Below are positions 62,820-64,000 of a stretch of 64,000 nt of DNA, in pieces. The stretch spans positions 409,340 to 473,339 of the forward strand of contig RPFO01000313.1 in NCBI GenBank assembly GCA_009746045.1. The letters run 5' to 3'. Under the pieces are notes generated by a model. The model was not told the origin of the DNA and made no database searches. It was given only the letters and a program-made list of their open reading frames with translations. The translations under genes were made by a program, and so were the position numbers. Positions within the stretch are counted from its first letter, which is position 1, and each line of letters starts with the position of its first letter. This DNA is from Mesostigma viride. Its lineage: Eukaryota > Streptophyta > Mesostigmatophyceae > Mesostigmatales > Mesostigmataceae.

Positions 62820-64000
62820 ATTAAAAATTAAAAATTAAATTATAACATGTCTCCGTTGGGAGATCATGTAGCACATATTCCTTGATGGATGGGTGGAGTG
62901 GAAGGAGCCGCGTAATCGAACTAACCTAACTCTAAGCTATCTAGTCTAGAAAAATCCTAACTACAATACTCATCAAAACGCCTCCTCCTCTTGGGGGGAG
63001 GTGGCTTGCCCACAGGGGCTGGCGTGTGAGCCTTGACAATCTTCTGCCACCGCGTCTTGTTCTGCATGGCAGTCCAAAGAAGGGAGAGAGAGTGGATGCG
63101 GTGTTCAAACTGAGCTGGGACCACTAGGTCGTCCAGCAACATCTGGATGTAGTTCGTGACATGTTTCCCTACCCTTTTGGGAATGCCCTTGGGGCCAGGC
63201 CAGGTCAGAATGTGCCGCCCTGGCTGGCCAAGCCGCTGGGGGCCTGCCAGACCAAGGCCGGTGTCCACCTCAGTGGCTGGTGCGAGCAAGGTGTCCTGCA
63301 AATGCTATCCTGCGCTGCCTAATCTCGTCCGAAATACGAAGCATACCCTGATTCAAAGACTCTAATGACGGGCGCTTGGAAAACCCTACGTTCAGGACCT
63401 GTCGGAGCATCCTGTAAACCATGCCGTCGAGCTTAGCTGCCAGTGTGGGTGTGATTGTCCACGCCTCGGCGCCATACGTGAGCACAGTGAGGACGAGGAC
63501 CTTGAAGAGCATGCGCTTGCGGTGCTCGCCCAGGCCCTTGGAGCGCCAGTAGGTGTTGAGCAAACGGAGCCTGGCCCAGGCCAGGCCGATGCGGATGTCC
63601 ACATCGTCTGCGGTGTCAGGGAGCCAACTCCCCAACAGTTTGAAGCGGTCACGGAACGGGACCGTCGTCCCGTCGAGCAGGCGCGGCAGCGGCGGTCTAC
63701 TGGAGGCCCCAATCACCATCGCCTCAGTTTTGACACTAATCTCCAACCCCACCCGGCGCCCGCGCCTCCAGGCCCAGACAGTCCACTGAGCCAGGTCTGA
63801 ATGTCCTCGGGGCGCGCGATGAGGGTGGTGTCATCCGCATAAATCAGGTCGGCCAGGCGGTAGCCAGGCTCAACCCCGCCGTGCTCACGCTCGTTAAGGA
63901 TGTCCAAGCCTGGCTCGAACCCCTTAAGAGCAGTAAAGCGCGCACGTGCCCGGCGCATGACGTGATCCATGACAATAATGAACAGCCATGGGGACAGGAC
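62820..64000 (-). pseudogene. LINE reverse transcriptase, 3' half, runs off the window
   Basis: The minus strand begins outside the window with SPWLFIIVMDHVMRRARARF, then LADLIYADDTTLIARP (catalytic YADD), then a frame break near 63,740-63,780. It continues GLEISVKTEAMVIG, LPRLLDGTTVPFRDRFKLLG, VLTVLTYGAEAWTITPTL and RIAFAGHLARTS, with another break near 63,280. The C-terminal part (LAGPQRLGQPGRHILTW, PPPKRRRRFDEYCS) ends at 62,957. The 3' UTR has the CTCC-CAAC-GGAG hairpin (62,851-62,862) and an A/T-rich tail to about 62,820. It is a dead copy of the family at 1-543/11,288-12,044 and 24,990-25,885. Confidence 0.87.

Overview
The window is eukaryotic nuclear DNA, most likely from a green-lineage or other microalga. 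The evidence is GT-AG introns, GC-rich exons with Gly/Ser/Ala-rich linkers, CAG and purine microsatellites, long intronic minisatellites, and many LINE, LTR and hAT elements. No bacterial operon, rRNA gene or complete tRNA gene was seen. The species is an inference and cannot be fixed from this sequence.

Positions 1-33,459 are a stack of nested transposable elements. A LINE reverse-transcriptase gene (1-543 and 11,288-12,044) is split by a Ty1/copia-type LTR retrotransposon (544-11,287). That element has 648-bp LTRs with unusual AGTTAGC/GCTAACT ends and an ACTCC target duplication. It also carries two unknown ORFs before gag, a gag/pol junction that is a single in-frame UGA followed by CUAG, and a domain order that reads Gag-IN-PR-RT-RH. 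Next is a non-autonomous LTR element with gag and a decayed protease but no RT or integrase (12,173-23,183, target duplication CCCAG). It carries a nested foldback element (13,789-14,683) and a hAT element with a BED-finger ORF (14,973-16,283) that splits gag. From 23,340 to 27,234 lie interleaved LINE fragments in both orientations, one of them an R2-like, restriction-endonuclease-type LINE with a 13-bp target duplication. An almost intact L1-type LINE (28,207-33,459, minus strand) follows, with a 13-bp target duplication.

Positions 34,007-60,848 hold one very large host gene on the plus strand. I reconstruct it as nine exons joined by GT-AG introns with matching phases, giving about 4,560 residues. 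It looks like a helical-repeat scaffold with low-complexity linkers; its family is not securely recognised. Its introns carry three unrelated minisatellites (20-bp, 42-bp and 40-bp units), a LINE 3' fragment, and a second hAT element with subterminal TGACGC repeats. The very long reading frame running through 45,013-48,421 comes from a repeat unit that lacks stops in all three plus frames; it is intron.

Positions 60,849-64,000 hold a purine-rich microsatellite mosaic, several LINE 3'-end hairpin remnants, and the 3' half of a minus-strand LINE that runs off the window edge. The elements interact mainly by interruption. Target duplications give a relative order: the LINE, then the copia element, then the gag-only element, then the foldback and hAT insertions within it.
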